Below, one piece after another: positions 48,108 through 57,085 of a stretch of DNA of 64,000 bases. Under the pieces are notes generated by a model. That model was not told where the DNA came from, ran no database searches, and was given only the letters and a program-made list of their open reading frames with translations. Both the position numbers and the translations under genes were made by a program. The stretch covers positions 2,525,501 to 2,589,500 of the forward strand of contig NC_017956.1 in assembly GCF_000264455.2 (NCBI RefSeq). The letters are read 5' to 3'. The DNA comes from Tistrella mobilis KA081020-065 (GTDB lineage Bacteria > Pseudomonadota > Alphaproteobacteria > Tistrellales > Tistrellaceae). Each line of letters begins with the position of its first letter. The first letter of the stretch is position 1.

Positions 48108-48290
48108 CAGGCCAACTCCGTGCTTGTCAGGTCTTCCCACGGCCGGCAGACCGCGGTTCCGATCTCAGGGGGTAGCAGAGCCACCCATCCGCTGCCAATC
48201 ACTTCGCGTTACGGAATGTTGCAGACGCGCCGCCTGCGAGGGTCGGCGGATGGCCCATCACGAAACTGCAATCTGCCTGCGATCACCCGC

Positions 48291-48319
48291 TTGACAGCCA
48301 TGATGCAGGGCCATATAAA
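48291..48319 (+). promoter_or_regulatory. Promoter of tRNA-Val
   Basis: Near-consensus TTGACA (48291-48296), 17-bp spacer and TATAAA (48314-48319), ~50 bp before the tRNA. One of the best matches in the window. Confidence 0.8.
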
Positions 48320-48372
48320 GCGCCCACCTCAGGCGGCCGGGACGGCGAAAGCCGGCACCGACCCGATCCTGC

Positions 48373-48447
48373 GGGCGCGTAGCTCAGCGGTAGAGCACAC
48401 CCTTCACACGGGTGGGGTCACAGGTTCAATCCCTGTCGCGCCCACCA
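48373..48447 (+). tRNA. tRNA-Val (anticodon CAC)
   Basis: Complete cloverleaf with encoded CCA: acceptor GGGCGCG/CGCGCCC, D arm GCTCAGCGGTAGAGC, anticodon stem CACCC/GGGTG around TTCACAC (anticodon CAC, reads GUG), variable loop GGGTC, T arm ACAGG-TTCAATC-CCTGT. Followed by a hairpin terminator. Confidence 0.97.
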
Positions 48448-48452
48448 ATTCG

Positions 48453-48490
48453 ACAAGGCCCTCGGCATCTTCGGATGCCGGGGGCCTTGT
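48453..48490 (+). terminator. Terminator after tRNA-Val
   Basis: 17-bp stem with one G-T wobble, ACAAGGCCCTCGGCATC (48453-48469), closed by TTCG, then GATGCCGGGGGCCTTGT (48474-48490), followed by TCATT. The minus-strand virion cassette converges here and may share it. Confidence 0.7.
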
Positions 48491-48529
48491 TCATTCCGGG
48501 CCGCTTTTCGCGGCCAGGCCTCGTGCCTG

Positions 48530-49984
48530 TCAGGCCCCCGCCCGCACCGCGATCTCGGCCGTATCGGCCCCCAGCCTGCGCCAGATGCGGCCCAGGATAC
48601 GCGGATCGCAGGCATCGCTCAGTCGCTCGTCAGGGCCCAGGCAGCGGGTCAGAATGCCCCCGGCCATGGCGGCCGCCGCAACCACCACCCGCCCGGGCAC
48701 CACCGGTCCGGTCAGCCGCAGCGGCACCCGGCCGGCAAAGGCGATCCGCGCCGCCGGTTCGTCGCCCCCCGTATCGCCGCCGACCAGCGCCGGTGCGGTG
48801 GAGACCACGGCGAAGGCGATCGCGGCCTCGAAGCGGTCGGTCACCCGCCCGTCCTGATCGATGCCGACCACCGTGCCGGGCGTCACCGCCCGGCAGTCCG
48901 GCGCCAGGGGAACATATTCGGCGAAATCCGCCCCGGCCGCGTTGATCGTGCCGGCGGCATTCAGCGAGCGCCCGGTCGTGCCGTTGACACCCAGCGCCAG
49001 CGCACAGGCGGGGCCACCGCCCGATCCGGCGACATTGTAGAACCGGGCGCTGACCCCGGCATGGCCGCCGATCATCACGGCCTCCGCCCCTTCGGCCGCG
49101 GTCACGCTGCGCAGCCTGATCATGGCGGTGCCGACGCCTGCATCCATCACCTCCAGATGCCCGTCGGCGGTCTGGATCAGATCCCAGCTGCGCGCGGCCC
49201 CGCCCGTCGCCTGCAGGCGCAGCCCCACGGCGGAACCGGCCAGATGCAGCCCCTGTGCCGGCGCCGCGGTGCCGATGCCGAGTGCCGCCCGATCGGCCGG
49301 CACGGTCAGCCGGTCCACCCCCTGGGTCGCCAGCACCAGCGGTGCGGCGATGTCGGTCCGCAACCGCATATTGCCTCCCTGCCAGGCCAGGGCCCCCTTG
49401 CGGCTGCCGGCCTCGCGCAGCGCCAGCGCCGCTTCGCCGCCGGCATTCACATGGGCCGAAACCGTGGCCGCGGTTGCGTGGCGCACCACCAGCCCTTCGG
49501 CATCGACCGCGCTGCCGTCGCCCACCACCAGCTTCTGGCCGACATCCAGCCGGCCGGTGATGACGTCGCCGGCTTTCGAAACCCGGGTCGCAAGTGCTGC
49601 ATCCAGCCCGGTGACCTCGGTGGTGGCATGGCTGTGGGCCAGCATGGTGGTCGCCGTCCAGGCACCGGCCCGGCGGACCACGAAGGCCTGTTCGGCTTCG
49701 ACCAGCACCACCCAGCCGTCGCGCGCGGTGATGAAGCGCCAGCCGCCCGCGGTCCAGAGCGCCAGTTGCCCGTCGCGCCAGGCCCAGGCGCCCGAGGCCC
49801 CGAACGGTATCAGATAGGCATCGCCCTCAGCCGGGCTGGCGGGCGGCAGGGTCTGGCTGCGGCTCTTGACCGCGATCTGCGCCAGAACATCCAGCACGGT
49901 CAGGGCTTCGTTATGGGTGACGTGTTTCTGCGCCTGGGCGGCCGCAAGCAACGGCAGCCCCAGGCGCGGCGTGGCATCGGCCAT
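48530..49984 (-). CDS. DUF2793-containing tail fibre/tip protein
   Basis: 484 aa from the ATG at 49984. N-terminal DUF2793: TPRLGLPLLAAAQAQKHVTHNEAL, DVLAQIAVKSRSQTLPPASPAEGDAYLIP, WRFITARDGWVVLVEAEQAF. The middle is a repetitive fibre-like region. Near the C-terminus NAAGTINAAGADFAEYVPLAP resembles the ADYAEY motif of intramolecular chaperone/autocleavage tailspike ends. Probably the receptor-binding or tip protein of the virion-like cassette; last gene transcribed. Confidence 0.78.
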   Translation of the reverse strand: MADATPRLGLPLLAAAQAQKHVTHNEALTVLDVLAQIAVKSRSQTLPPASPAEGDAYLIPFGASGAWAWRDGQLALWTAGGWRFITARDGWVVLVEAEQAFVVRRAGAWTATTMLAHSHATTEVTGLDAALATRVSKAGDVITGRLDVGQKLVVGDGSAVDAEGLVVRHATAATVSAHVNAGGEAALALREAGSRKGALAWQGGNMRLRTDIAAPLVLATQGVDRLTVPADRAALGIGTAAPAQGLHLAGSAVGLRLQATGGAARSWDLIQTADGHLEVMDAGVGTAMIRLRSVTAAEGAEAVMIGGHAGVSARFYNVAGSGGGPACALALGVNGTTGRSLNAAGTINAAGADFAEYVPLAPDCRAVTPGTVVGIDQDGRVTDRFEAAIAFAVVSTAPALVGGDTGGDEPAARIAFAGRVPLRLTGPVVPGRVVVAAAAMAGGILTRCLGPDERLSDACDPRILGRIWRRLGADTAEIAVRAGA

Positions 49985-50027
49985 GGCCGGACCTTTCAGG
50001 ATCTGACGGAAAAGACGGAACGCGCCC

Positions 50028-53000
50028 TCAGGGCACCACGCTCGCATAGCGCGCCGGGCCGGGCCCGGTCGCCGCACCGATCTGTGCGACCTTCAGGCCG
50101 AGAGTGGCGGGTGAGGTGAAGAAGTCGGCGTATTGTTGGGCGGCGGAATAGCTCCAGCTGCCGGCGCCCTCGACGATCACCGTGCGGCGGACGGCTGCCG
50201 TCTCGGTCGGGCTCGCCAGGATGTCCAGCTGGTAGCGCTCGGCCGTCTCGCTCATCGGCTCGTCGGCGCCGTCGGTCCAGCCGGCCAGGCGGTCGGCGCG
50301 CAACCAGCGGATCAGCACCGAGCCGTCGGTCTGCCGCTTTGCCTGAAGATCGACCGGCCGGAACGGCCGCAACCCGGCGCCGGTCAGGCTGTGGATGCGG
50401 GTGGGGCCGATCGCACCCGCAGGCGTCACCGCCCGGAAATGCAGCACGGCGCCGATATCGGCCGGCCGCCAGCCCATGACCGCCAGCCGCTCGGGATCCA
50501 GAAGATGAACCGTCTCGCCGATCGCATGGGCGCCGATCGCCGCCTCGGTGCCGCGCAGCCCGCGCCGCAGCCGCGACAGCCGCCAGAGACCGGCCGACAC
50601 CCGCTCGATCGCCCCGAAGCTCAGGATCTCGGCCCCGACCAGGGCAAGGCTGCGGCCGCTTTCGGCATCGGCCTCGGTGATCCCGGCATCGACCCGCAGA
50701 TCGTCGCCGAAATCGACCGTGACACTGGCCAGATCGTCGCGGAGCGTCGCCGGGCCCGTCGCCAGAAGGGTGGTTGCCGTGCCGCTCGCGGCAGGCGCCA
50801 GCACCGCCACCTCTCGCCAGGGGCCGTCGGCCCTGTCGGCCACCTCCACCCGCGCCGCCCTGAGGCCGCCACCACCGCCGGTGACCATCACCACCAGCCC
50901 GGGATCGGGGGCGGGTTCCACCACCGGCGGCAGGTCCAGCACCGTCACCTCGGCCAGGCCTTCGGCGCGTGCCGGGGCCGTGGTCACCGGCGGGATGTCA
51001 TCGGCACCGGGGCGGGCGGTGGCATGCAGACCGTCATGGTCGGCCACGGCCTCCACCTCGATCAGCCCGGGCGTGCCGAAGGCCATGCGTTCGATCCGAA
51101 GCCGGGCCGGCATCATCGGCAGGCGCGGATCGGGTGCAAGCCCGATCACGTCGCCCGGCTCCAGCAGCAGATCGCCGAAGCCCAGCCGGAAACGCCAGCG
51201 GTCGCGCCCCACCAGCGCCTCGTCGGCGAGCGTGCGGGCGATGCGCGCCGCCTCGTCCGCCGTCAGCACCAGCGGCAGTTCCACCGCCTGGCGATCCTCG
51301 GCCCCGGCAAGGCTGCGCCGGGCCCGGGCAAGACCCGGCCGACCGTCGGCGGCACCGTCGATGAAGGCGACACCGATCTCGCGCGGCATCTCGGCCTGCT
51401 GGATGCGGGTGCGCTCCACCAGCGGCGGCGGCTCGTCGCCGGCACCATGTGCCCCCAGCCGTCCCGGGTCGATCACGGCGGCGACCGGCCCGCCGCGGGG
51501 CACGAAGGCCAGTCGGCCGTCGCGCTCCACCGCATCCACGAACCAGCTGGCGAGCAAGGGCTCCAGCGCCTCGCGCGCGCTGCCCTGGCGGGCGACGACA
51601 TATCCGCGCAGCGCCATGCCGCTGACGCCGGTCAGATCCAGCTCGTCCGGATCCACACCGGCGGCCTGGGCCAGATCGGCGATCACCGCTCCCAGATCCG
51701 CGGTCTCCGCCGGCCGGGTGAGCGCCAGCCACCGGTCGATCCAGGCGGCATTGTCGCCCGCCGGCACCCAGGGCACGGCCATCAGCCGCCCGCCCCCCGC
51801 GGCAAAGCCGACCACATGGCCGGGCTCGATCTCGACCGGCGTCGTCGCCACCCGCCCCGCCCGATCGATCTGCGCCACCCGGTCGGTGAAGACCACGACG
51901 ACGATGCCGTCCGCCGCCCGGTGCAGGCCGACCGGCCGCTGATCCGGCCAGGGGTTGAGCGTCTGGTCCCGGTCGGCCGTGGCGGTCAGCCCGGCAAGAT
52001 GACGCAGCCGCGCAGCCGACAGCAGCAGCAGGCCGTCGTCGTCGCCGCGCATCAGCGTCCGTGCCGCCGGCAACCCGTCCAGGATCATCGTGGCCTCCGC
52101 ATCGCTGCCGCTGTCATCCAGCGCCCAAAGCGCCAGCAGGCCGCCTGGCCGGCCGCCCAGGATCCAGATCCGCGTGCCCCAGGCGCTGACACCGCGGACA
52201 TCGCCCGCCACCATCCCGGGCAGCGCCACCAGCCGATGGCGGCCGGTCTCGATTTCCACGAGCACCGCGGCCGCCTCGCCGTCGCGCGCATAAAGCTGTA
52301 CCGGCCGGTCGGCCGGCGCCCAGGCGCAGCCACGCCGGGTCGAGGTCAGCGGGATCGTGTGGCTCCAGCGTTCCTCCGCCAGCCAGCGACCGGCAGAGCT
52401 GCGCTGGCGGGCGACATGACGGACGCGGTTCGCCATGTCGCTCGCGGTCACATGACGGGCGATCGCCCCATCCTCCACCCCGCCATCCATCGAGGCACAG
52501 GCATCCGTCCAGGCATAGGCATTATCGCCGGCAACCCCGCCTGCCGGCCCCGTCAGCGCGTCGATCGGCGCGCCTGCGATCAGCGAGGGCAGCCGCCGCA
52601 GGCCGTCGCGGGCGACCGGGGTGACGCTGGCAAAGGCGGCGGGATCCACCCCCGCCACCACGGGGCTGCCGCGCACGATTTCGGCCTCGATCAGCGGCAC
52701 CCGGTTGCCATAGGGGGCAAGCGGCAGGTTCTGGAAGACGAGATAGGCAAGGTCGCGGAACGCGGGTGTCCCAGCCACGCCCTCATGGGCCAGGATCAGC
52801 GGATCCGGCGCCTGATCGGCGGTCCCCCGATACAGCCGGAAATACCGGCCGGGCGCGGCAGAGGCGGCGATGCCGGACAGCCCCGCCGCGGGATCGGCCG
52901 ACCAGATCAGCGTCTCGTCGGCCCAGATCCGCCGGATGCCCAGGATCGGGCCCTGGGCGAAACCCACGGCAAAGCTTGCGAAGTACTCGTACTCCACCCG

Positions 53001-53315
53001 TCCGGCCGAAAGCAGCCGGCCCGCCCCCAGAATGCCGAACACCCCGCCGGCGGATGTGGTGACGGGGATGATGCGGCGGCGTTCGGTGATCGGCCGCGCC
53101 CAGATGATGTTACCCGCCAGCCGCACGCTGCCATAGACCCGGGGAATGACCCGACCATGGCCGGTGGTCTGGACCGCCAGATCCTGCAGCCGCGGCCCCT
53201 CGCGCGGTTCGAACCCGCCGCTCGCCGCCCGGCGCGCCAGGCTGCCCAAGGCATCACCCAGCCCGCCCGAAGGCAGCAACCCGCTGATCAGCGAGGTGAG
53301 AAAGAACCCGGCCAT
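50028..53315 (-). CDS. Phage/GTA host-specificity (gp15-like) tail hub-fibre protein
   Basis: 1095 aa from the ATG at 53315, two bases after the DUF2163 stop. N-terminus (GFFLTSLISGLLPSGGLGDALGSL; LQDLAVQTTGHGRVIPRVYGSVRLAGNIIW) matches the RcGTA gp15 / phage-tail_3 type baseplate protein; VEYEYFASFAVGFAQGPILGIRRIWADETLIW follows. A tail region LAYLVFQNLPLAPYGNRVPLIEAEIVR fits. It is shorter than RcGTA gp15 and I do not see a TIM-barrel-like segment. Central component of the tail tip. Confidence 0.85.
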   Translation of the reverse strand: MAGFFLTSLISGLLPSGGLGDALGSLARRAASGGFEPREGPRLQDLAVQTTGHGRVIPRVYGSVRLAGNIIWARPITERRRIIPVTTSAGGVFGILGAGRLLSAGRVEYEYFASFAVGFAQGPILGIRRIWADETLIWSADPAAGLSGIAASAAPGRYFRLYRGTADQAPDPLILAHEGVAGTPAFRDLAYLVFQNLPLAPYGNRVPLIEAEIVRGSPVVAGVDPAAFASVTPVARDGLRRLPSLIAGAPIDALTGPAGGVAGDNAYAWTDACASMDGGVEDGAIARHVTASDMANRVRHVARQRSSAGRWLAEERWSHTIPLTSTRRGCAWAPADRPVQLYARDGEAAAVLVEIETGRHRLVALPGMVAGDVRGVSAWGTRIWILGGRPGGLLALWALDDSGSDAEATMILDGLPAARTLMRGDDDGLLLLSAARLRHLAGLTATADRDQTLNPWPDQRPVGLHRAADGIVVVVFTDRVAQIDRAGRVATTPVEIEPGHVVGFAAGGGRLMAVPWVPAGDNAAWIDRWLALTRPAETADLGAVIADLAQAAGVDPDELDLTGVSGMALRGYVVARQGSAREALEPLLASWFVDAVERDGRLAFVPRGGPVAAVIDPGRLGAHGAGDEPPPLVERTRIQQAEMPREIGVAFIDGAADGRPGLARARRSLAGAEDRQAVELPLVLTADEAARIARTLADEALVGRDRWRFRLGFGDLLLEPGDVIGLAPDPRLPMMPARLRIERMAFGTPGLIEVEAVADHDGLHATARPGADDIPPVTTAPARAEGLAEVTVLDLPPVVEPAPDPGLVVMVTGGGGGLRAARVEVADRADGPWREVAVLAPAASGTATTLLATGPATLRDDLASVTVDFGDDLRVDAGITEADAESGRSLALVGAEILSFGAIERVSAGLWRLSRLRRGLRGTEAAIGAHAIGETVHLLDPERLAVMGWRPADIGAVLHFRAVTPAGAIGPTRIHSLTGAGLRPFRPVDLQAKRQTDGSVLIRWLRADRLAGWTDGADEPMSETAERYQLDILASPTETAAVRRTVIVEGAGSWSYSAAQQYADFFTSPATLGLKVAQIGAATGPGPARYASVVP

Positions 53316-53317
53316 GA

Positions 53318-54151
53318 TCACTCCGCCTCCAGCGCGCCGGGATCGGGTGTGAAGGGAAAGCCGCGGAAACTGGCGGCATTGTCGAAGCGCGTCGCACAGG
53401 TCGCCATCCGCTTGTCGCAGCCGACCCGCAGCCGGTAGCCGCAGCCGGCCGGGGGTGCCGTCGGCAGCGGCCTGGCAAGAACGATCCCGCCTTGCGTGCT
53501 GATCGCGACATCGGCCACAAGGCCGGCGAGTGCGCCGTCCAGGATCGTCAGGCGGCCGCCGTCGAACCAGCCGGCCGTCTCGGTCCGGGCGGGATCGGCG
53601 ATCGCGGTGGCGGTTGCCGCGGCGATCACCCCGTCGACCTCGAACCCCGTGCCCGCCACCGCCACGCCGCAGCGGGCATCGGCGAAATCGGCCGTACAAT
53701 CCGGACCATAGGCGATGCCGATGCCCTGCTGCAGGCGCTGCGACACCCCCCGCAGCTCTGCCCGCCAGCGGCTGCCGGTGATGGAGATTTCGCCGATGCG
53801 GCCCGCCGCCAGCAGCAGCCGCCCGGTTTCGGGCGCCGTCCAGTCGGCAATGGCGAAGTCCACCCGGGCGTCGTCGAACCGCCCGCAGGCGATATCCGCG
53901 GCCGAGATCGCGTCGTCATCCAGCGGCCCGCCGACATCGAGCCCGTCGACCCCAAGCCCGGTGCGGGCATCCACCGCCCCCGGCACCATGCCGGCGCGGG
54001 CACGGTAGAGCGTGCCCTCAACCACGAGATCGCGGTCATGATCGGTCAGACCGATGACAGCGCCGTCATGGCGTTCCACCCGCCAGAGCCGGGCCAGACT
54101 GCCGAGCGGTCGGGCCAGTGCAGCGGCAAGCGCCGCCGAGGTCGTGCGCAT
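53318..54151 (-). CDS. DUF2163-family baseplate/hub protein (RcGTA gp13-like)
   Basis: 277 aa. RLWRVERHDGAVIGLTDHDRDL and GRFDDARVDFAIADWTAP are the DUF2163 signatures; SQRLQQGIGIAYGPDCTADFADARCGV and CGYRLRVGCDKRMATCATRFDN carry the paired cysteines seen in RcGTA gp13, which may hold an iron-sulfur cluster. Located directly upstream of the gp15-like gene as in RcGTA; the NlpC/P60 peptidase gene that normally lies between them is missing. Confidence 0.88.
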   Translation of the reverse strand: MRTTSAALAAALARPLGSLARLWRVERHDGAVIGLTDHDRDLVVEGTLYRARAGMVPGAVDARTGLGVDGLDVGGPLDDDAISAADIACGRFDDARVDFAIADWTAPETGRLLLAAGRIGEISITGSRWRAELRGVSQRLQQGIGIAYGPDCTADFADARCGVAVAGTGFEVDGVIAAATATAIADPARTETAGWFDGGRLTILDGALAGLVADVAISTQGGIVLARPLPTAPPAGCGYRLRVGCDKRMATCATRFDNAASFRGFPFTPDPGALEAE

Positions 54152-54166
54152 GGTGTCTCCCCTCCC

Positions 54167-54802
54167 TCAAAGCCGGATCTCGACCAGCGGCACCGCACGC
54201 AGGGCCCCGATGCCATAGTCTTCCAGCGTCGCCGGCAGGTGGTCGGTGTCGAAGCGGACCGGCACGTCGAAAGCAAAGCCGGCCGTCAGCACCACCCCTG
54301 CCGCAGGCGCCACGGCAAGGCTGACCAGGCCGGTCGCGGCATCGACGGTGAAGGCCGCCGGGGGCAGTTCGGCCCCGTCCGCCGCCACCCGCACGCTGCC
54401 CGCGACGGGCTTCACGATCCGCCGGTCCACATGCCAGGGCGGCGTCTCGTAGCGCTTGATCAGCTGAAAGCCGGTGGTGCTGCCGTCCCCCTGGCCCAGC
54501 GGCTGGTCCAGCGGCCCGGGCGGACCATTGCCGGCATCGCTGCTGCAATCGGTCCAGTCCTTGAAGCGGAAGCCGCAGGCCCGGCCGCGGCGGGCCCGGA
54601 AGAAGGCGATCAGCCGGGCCAGCTGTTCAAGCCCGCGCACGCCCATGGCGATGTCATAGCGGGCGCGCGCCTCGGCCCAGTCGGCATTGCGCCGCTCATG
54701 GCCCGAGGCCAGCACCACCACATCGGTGGAAAATACCGGCCCGCCGGCCGACCCCCAGGCGATGTCCTCGGGGAAGCGGATGTCGTGAAAATCCTCGATC
54801 AT
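54167..54802 (-). CDS. DUF2460 / TIGR02217-family distal tail protein (RcGTA gp12-like)
   Basis: 211 aa. Conserved start [77 protein letters not shown] and GFQLIKRYETPPWHVDRRIVKP. These are hallmarks of the distal tail protein of alphaproteobacterial GTAs and related phages. 15 bp before DUF2163. Confidence 0.9.
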   Translation of the reverse strand: MIEDFHDIRFPEDIAWGSAGGPVFSTDVVVLASGHERRNADWAEARARYDIAMGVRGLEQLARLIAFFRARRGRACGFRFKDWTDCSSDAGNGPPGPLDQPLGQGDGSTTGFQLIKRYETPPWHVDRRIVKPVAGSVRVAADGAELPPAAFTVDAATGLVSLAVAPAAGVVLTAGFAFDVPVRFDTDHLPATLEDYGIGALRAVPLVEIRL

Positions 54803-54814
54803 CGCATCCGACCA

Positions 54815-54967
54815 TCAACCATCGCGGCGGCGCGCGCGTTCGGCCGCCTCTGCCGCGGCACGGGCCGCCCAGGCGCGGCCCGGCTCCAGCCGGTCGCGCC
54901 GTCCGGCCCGGCCGGCAAGTTCGTCGGCCGCGGCAGGCCGCGGCGTGGTATCGACCGTCTCGGTCAT
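54815..54967 (-). CDS. 50-aa protein between tail tube and distal tail genes
   Basis: Begins MTETVDTTPRPAAADELAGR and is alanine/arginine-rich, probably mostly helical. It has a good ribosome-binding site (GAGGAGAAACGAG). It fills the only space where GTAs and siphophages encode the tail-assembly chaperones and tape measure, but is far too short for a normal tape measure. Could be a chaperone remnant or a miniature length protein. Confidence 0.6.
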   Translation of the reverse strand: MTETVDTTPRPAAADELAGRAGRRDRLEPGRAWAARAAAEAAERARRRDG

Positions 54968-54980
54968 GTCTCGTTTCTCC

Positions 54981-55772
54981 TCAGAATTCCGTACAGACAG
55001 GGGGTGCGGCCGCGGTGAGTTCCAGGGTGACGGCCGTGCCGTCGAAGCCGTTGGCGCTGATCAGCCCGGGTGGCAGCACCAGCCGCCGACCGGCGCCGGC
55101 CCGCCCCAGATCCAGGATCGCCGATACCGTCCCGGCCAGAGCGAGGTGGCCGGCGAGCGTCGCCGCCGTCACTCCGGGCTCGAAGCCGAGCGTCAGCGTC
55201 ACGCCCCCGCCCAGCCAGGCGACCGGCGCCGGTCGATCCGGGGCCGTCTGGCCGTGAAGCCGGGCTGCCAGGGTCAGCCGGCAGCGCCGAAGCGGCGCCA
55301 GTGCCACCCCATCGATCCACAGCCCGACATCCCCAAGGGCAATCCGCGGCGAGGTGTCGGCCAGCCCGAATGCCGCAACCGTCTCGGGTTCAGCCGGGAG
55401 CCCGCGGAGCCGCACCCCCAGCCGCGGCGGGCCGGCCTCGTCCAGGTCGAGCGTCAGTCGCGCCGGACGGGCGCCGGTGATCCGGCTCGCAACCCCGCCG
55501 GCAGCCGGAGCAATCAGGACGCTCAGGGCCGGCCCCCCGCCCATCGACGGCACCAGCAGGTCGAGCAGGGCAAGGCTCGCCGGCATCTCAAGTTCAAGCG
55601 TCGGCACAACCGGCCCGCCGGCCAGAACCGGCTGGCCGGGCTCTGCCGGATCGGCACCGGTGCGGACGGGCCGCGCCATCTCCAGACCGAACGCCGTCAC
55701 CACCGGCACCAGGCCGGCGCCGGTCATCGTCTCCAGCCGCACCGCCAGCGGCGCCGGGGATCGGATCTGCAT
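54981..55772 (-). CDS. Putative major tail (tube) protein
   Basis: 263 aa, beginning MQIRSPAPLAVRLETMTGAG; rich in beta-strand-like alternating hydrophobic residues, Gly/Ala/Pro-rich, with AWLGGGVTLTLGFEPG and a C-terminal GFDGTAVTLELTAAAPP. Assigned from position (after connector genes, before tail-tip genes) and size; no motif I can name exactly. Confidence 0.55.
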   Translation of the reverse strand: MQIRSPAPLAVRLETMTGAGLVPVVTAFGLEMARPVRTGADPAEPGQPVLAGGPVVPTLELEMPASLALLDLLVPSMGGGPALSVLIAPAAGGVASRITGARPARLTLDLDEAGPPRLGVRLRGLPAEPETVAAFGLADTSPRIALGDVGLWIDGVALAPLRRCRLTLAARLHGQTAPDRPAPVAWLGGGVTLTLGFEPGVTAATLAGHLALAGTVSAILDLGRAGAGRRLVLPPGLISANGFDGTAVTLELTAAAPPVCTEF

Positions 55773-55787
55773 GTAGTCTCCCCCTCC

Positions 55788-56216
55788 TTAAGCGCCGTCG
55801 ATGCGCCAGAACACCGCCAGGGTCAGCCTGGCGCCGTCTGCATCCAGCGCCAGGGCGGCACGGCTGAGACCGGTCAGGCCGGCCACGACCCCGCCCCCAG
55901 CCTCCAGCGCCGCGCCGGGCGGGAAGGCCGCCAGCACGACATCGGCGGCGGCATCCAGCGCCGCCATGCCGGTGCCGGGCGGGGCCACCGCCTCGACGGT
56001 CTGGCGGCCGGTCAGCGCGGCATGGCCGCCGGTACCGGCGATCGCCGCTTCCATCGGCCCCGGGGACGGCACCAGCCAGGCACCCGCGGCGGGCGGAGGG
56101 CCGCCGCGGGTGTTGGGCCACCGCACCGGCAGGCCGGCCGTGGCGGCCGCCGCCCCCAGCCGGGCATCGAAAGCAGCACGCAGCCGCGTCTGCACATCCG
56201 GGGCAAGCGAGGTCAT
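55788..56216 (-). CDS. Putative tail terminator protein
   Basis: 142 aa from the ATG at 56216, overlapping the previous stop (TGATG). Starts MTSLAPDVQTRLRAAFDARL; contains RWPNTRGGPPPAAGAWLVPSPGPMEAAIAG, resembling the DUF4128-like tail terminator (a G-rich strand with W). Located between head-closure and tail-tube genes, the canonical place. Confidence 0.55.
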   Translation of the reverse strand: MTSLAPDVQTRLRAAFDARLGAAAATAGLPVRWPNTRGGPPPAAGAWLVPSPGPMEAAIAGTGGHAALTGRQTVEAVAPPGTGMAALDAAADVVLAAFPPGAALEAGGGVVAGLTGLSRAALALDADGARLTLAVFWRIDGA

Positions 56217-56605
56217 CACTCGCCCTCCCCGCCGGCCGGCGCGCTGAGCTGCAACCGCCAAAGGTCCAGCACCGCCACCGGGCGGATCGCCTCACCCACC
56301 CGCCAGTCGACGAGACCGATCACGATCAGGTCGCCGGGGGCGGGTGCGACGCCCAGACCTTCGACCAGGGCCGGGCGGCGCGGGCCCGATGCGGCCGAAA
56401 GATCAGGCAACTGCCCGGCGGCAACGGGATCGCGCCCCCAGATCAGCCGCCCGGCCGCCAGCCGGGTGCGGGTCTCGGTCGTCGTCCCGCTCGCCGGGTC
56501 GAAGGCGGCGGTCACCCGATCCAGCGCGCAGTCGAGCGCAAGCCCGCCCGCCCCCGCCAGCAGGTCGCCCAGCATCCGGCCGAGCACGGCATCGATCCGG
56601 GTCAT
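56216..56605 (-). CDS. Putative head-closure/stopper protein
   Basis: 129 aa, beginning MTRIDAVLGRMLGDLLAGAG, with GRLIWGRDPVAAGQLPDLSA and LGVAPAPGDLIVIGLVDWRVGEAIRPVAVLDLWRLQ. Predicted small beta-barrel in the connector region. Assigned by order only. ATGA overlap with the upstream adaptor gene. Confidence 0.45.
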   Translation of the reverse strand: MTRIDAVLGRMLGDLLAGAGGLALDCALDRVTAAFDPASGTTTETRTRLAAGRLIWGRDPVAAGQLPDLSAASGPRRPALVEGLGVAPAPGDLIVIGLVDWRVGEAIRPVAVLDLWRLQLSAPAGGEGE

Positions 56606-57063
56606 GTCCGCACCAGCCGGCGGCGGTGCCGCAACGGTGCCAGCGGCGCCAGCAGACGGGCGGCAAGCGCCAGCGCACCGCCGGCACCCGCCGCCTCGCC
56701 CGGGGTCTCGCCGTAATCGATCGCGACATCGCCGAGCGTCAGCCGCCGGGCGGCACCGCCGGCCGCCTGTTCGGCGAGCGGCCGGTCCAGCGCCGCCAGC
56801 GCCAGTTCGATACAGGCCTGTGCCACCGGGGCCGGCACGGCGACGCCGTCGAGCCCGATCCCGGTCGCAACACGCGGCCAGGCCAGAGGCTGGCCGGGAT
56901 CGGCAGGCCAGCCGACGAAATCGTAGAAGGCATCGATATGGGCCGTCGCCTCGACCAGTGCCGCCAGGCGGCGGCCGGCATCGGCATCGGCCCAGACGAC
57001 CCGGCCGCGGGCGGCGTGATGGGCATCGGCCAGGGCGAGGTCGGCATAGGTGGCGACGGTCAT
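56602..57063 (-). CDS. Putative head-tail adaptor (DnaT-like/gp6-like)
   Basis: 153 aa; TYADLALADAHHAARGRVVWADADAGRRLAALVEATAHIDA... matches the adaptor pattern Y-x-D-x(5)-Y/H ... A-x(3)-A-x(2)-Y-[ID]. Forms the ring between portal and tail in siphophage-like particles. Directly after the capsid gene. Confidence 0.6.
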   Translation of the reverse strand: MTVATYADLALADAHHAARGRVVWADADAGRRLAALVEATAHIDAFYDFVGWPADPGQPLAWPRVATGIGLDGVAVPAPVAQACIELALAALDRPLAEQAAGGAARRLTLGDVAIDYGETPGEAAGAGGALALAARLLAPLAPLRHRRRLVRT

Positions 57064-57085
57064 CGCACGATCCTCCCTTCGTGCC

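Noticed and set aside
48108-48290. glmS ribozyme or other leader RNA before glmS
   Set aside because: No ribozyme core seen; family known mainly from Firmicutes.
50133-53438. 1101-aa plus-strand ORF
   Set aside because: Antisense shadow of the gp15-like gene; rich in His/Arg/Gly/Gln with no domain, as expected from GC-rich reverse frames.
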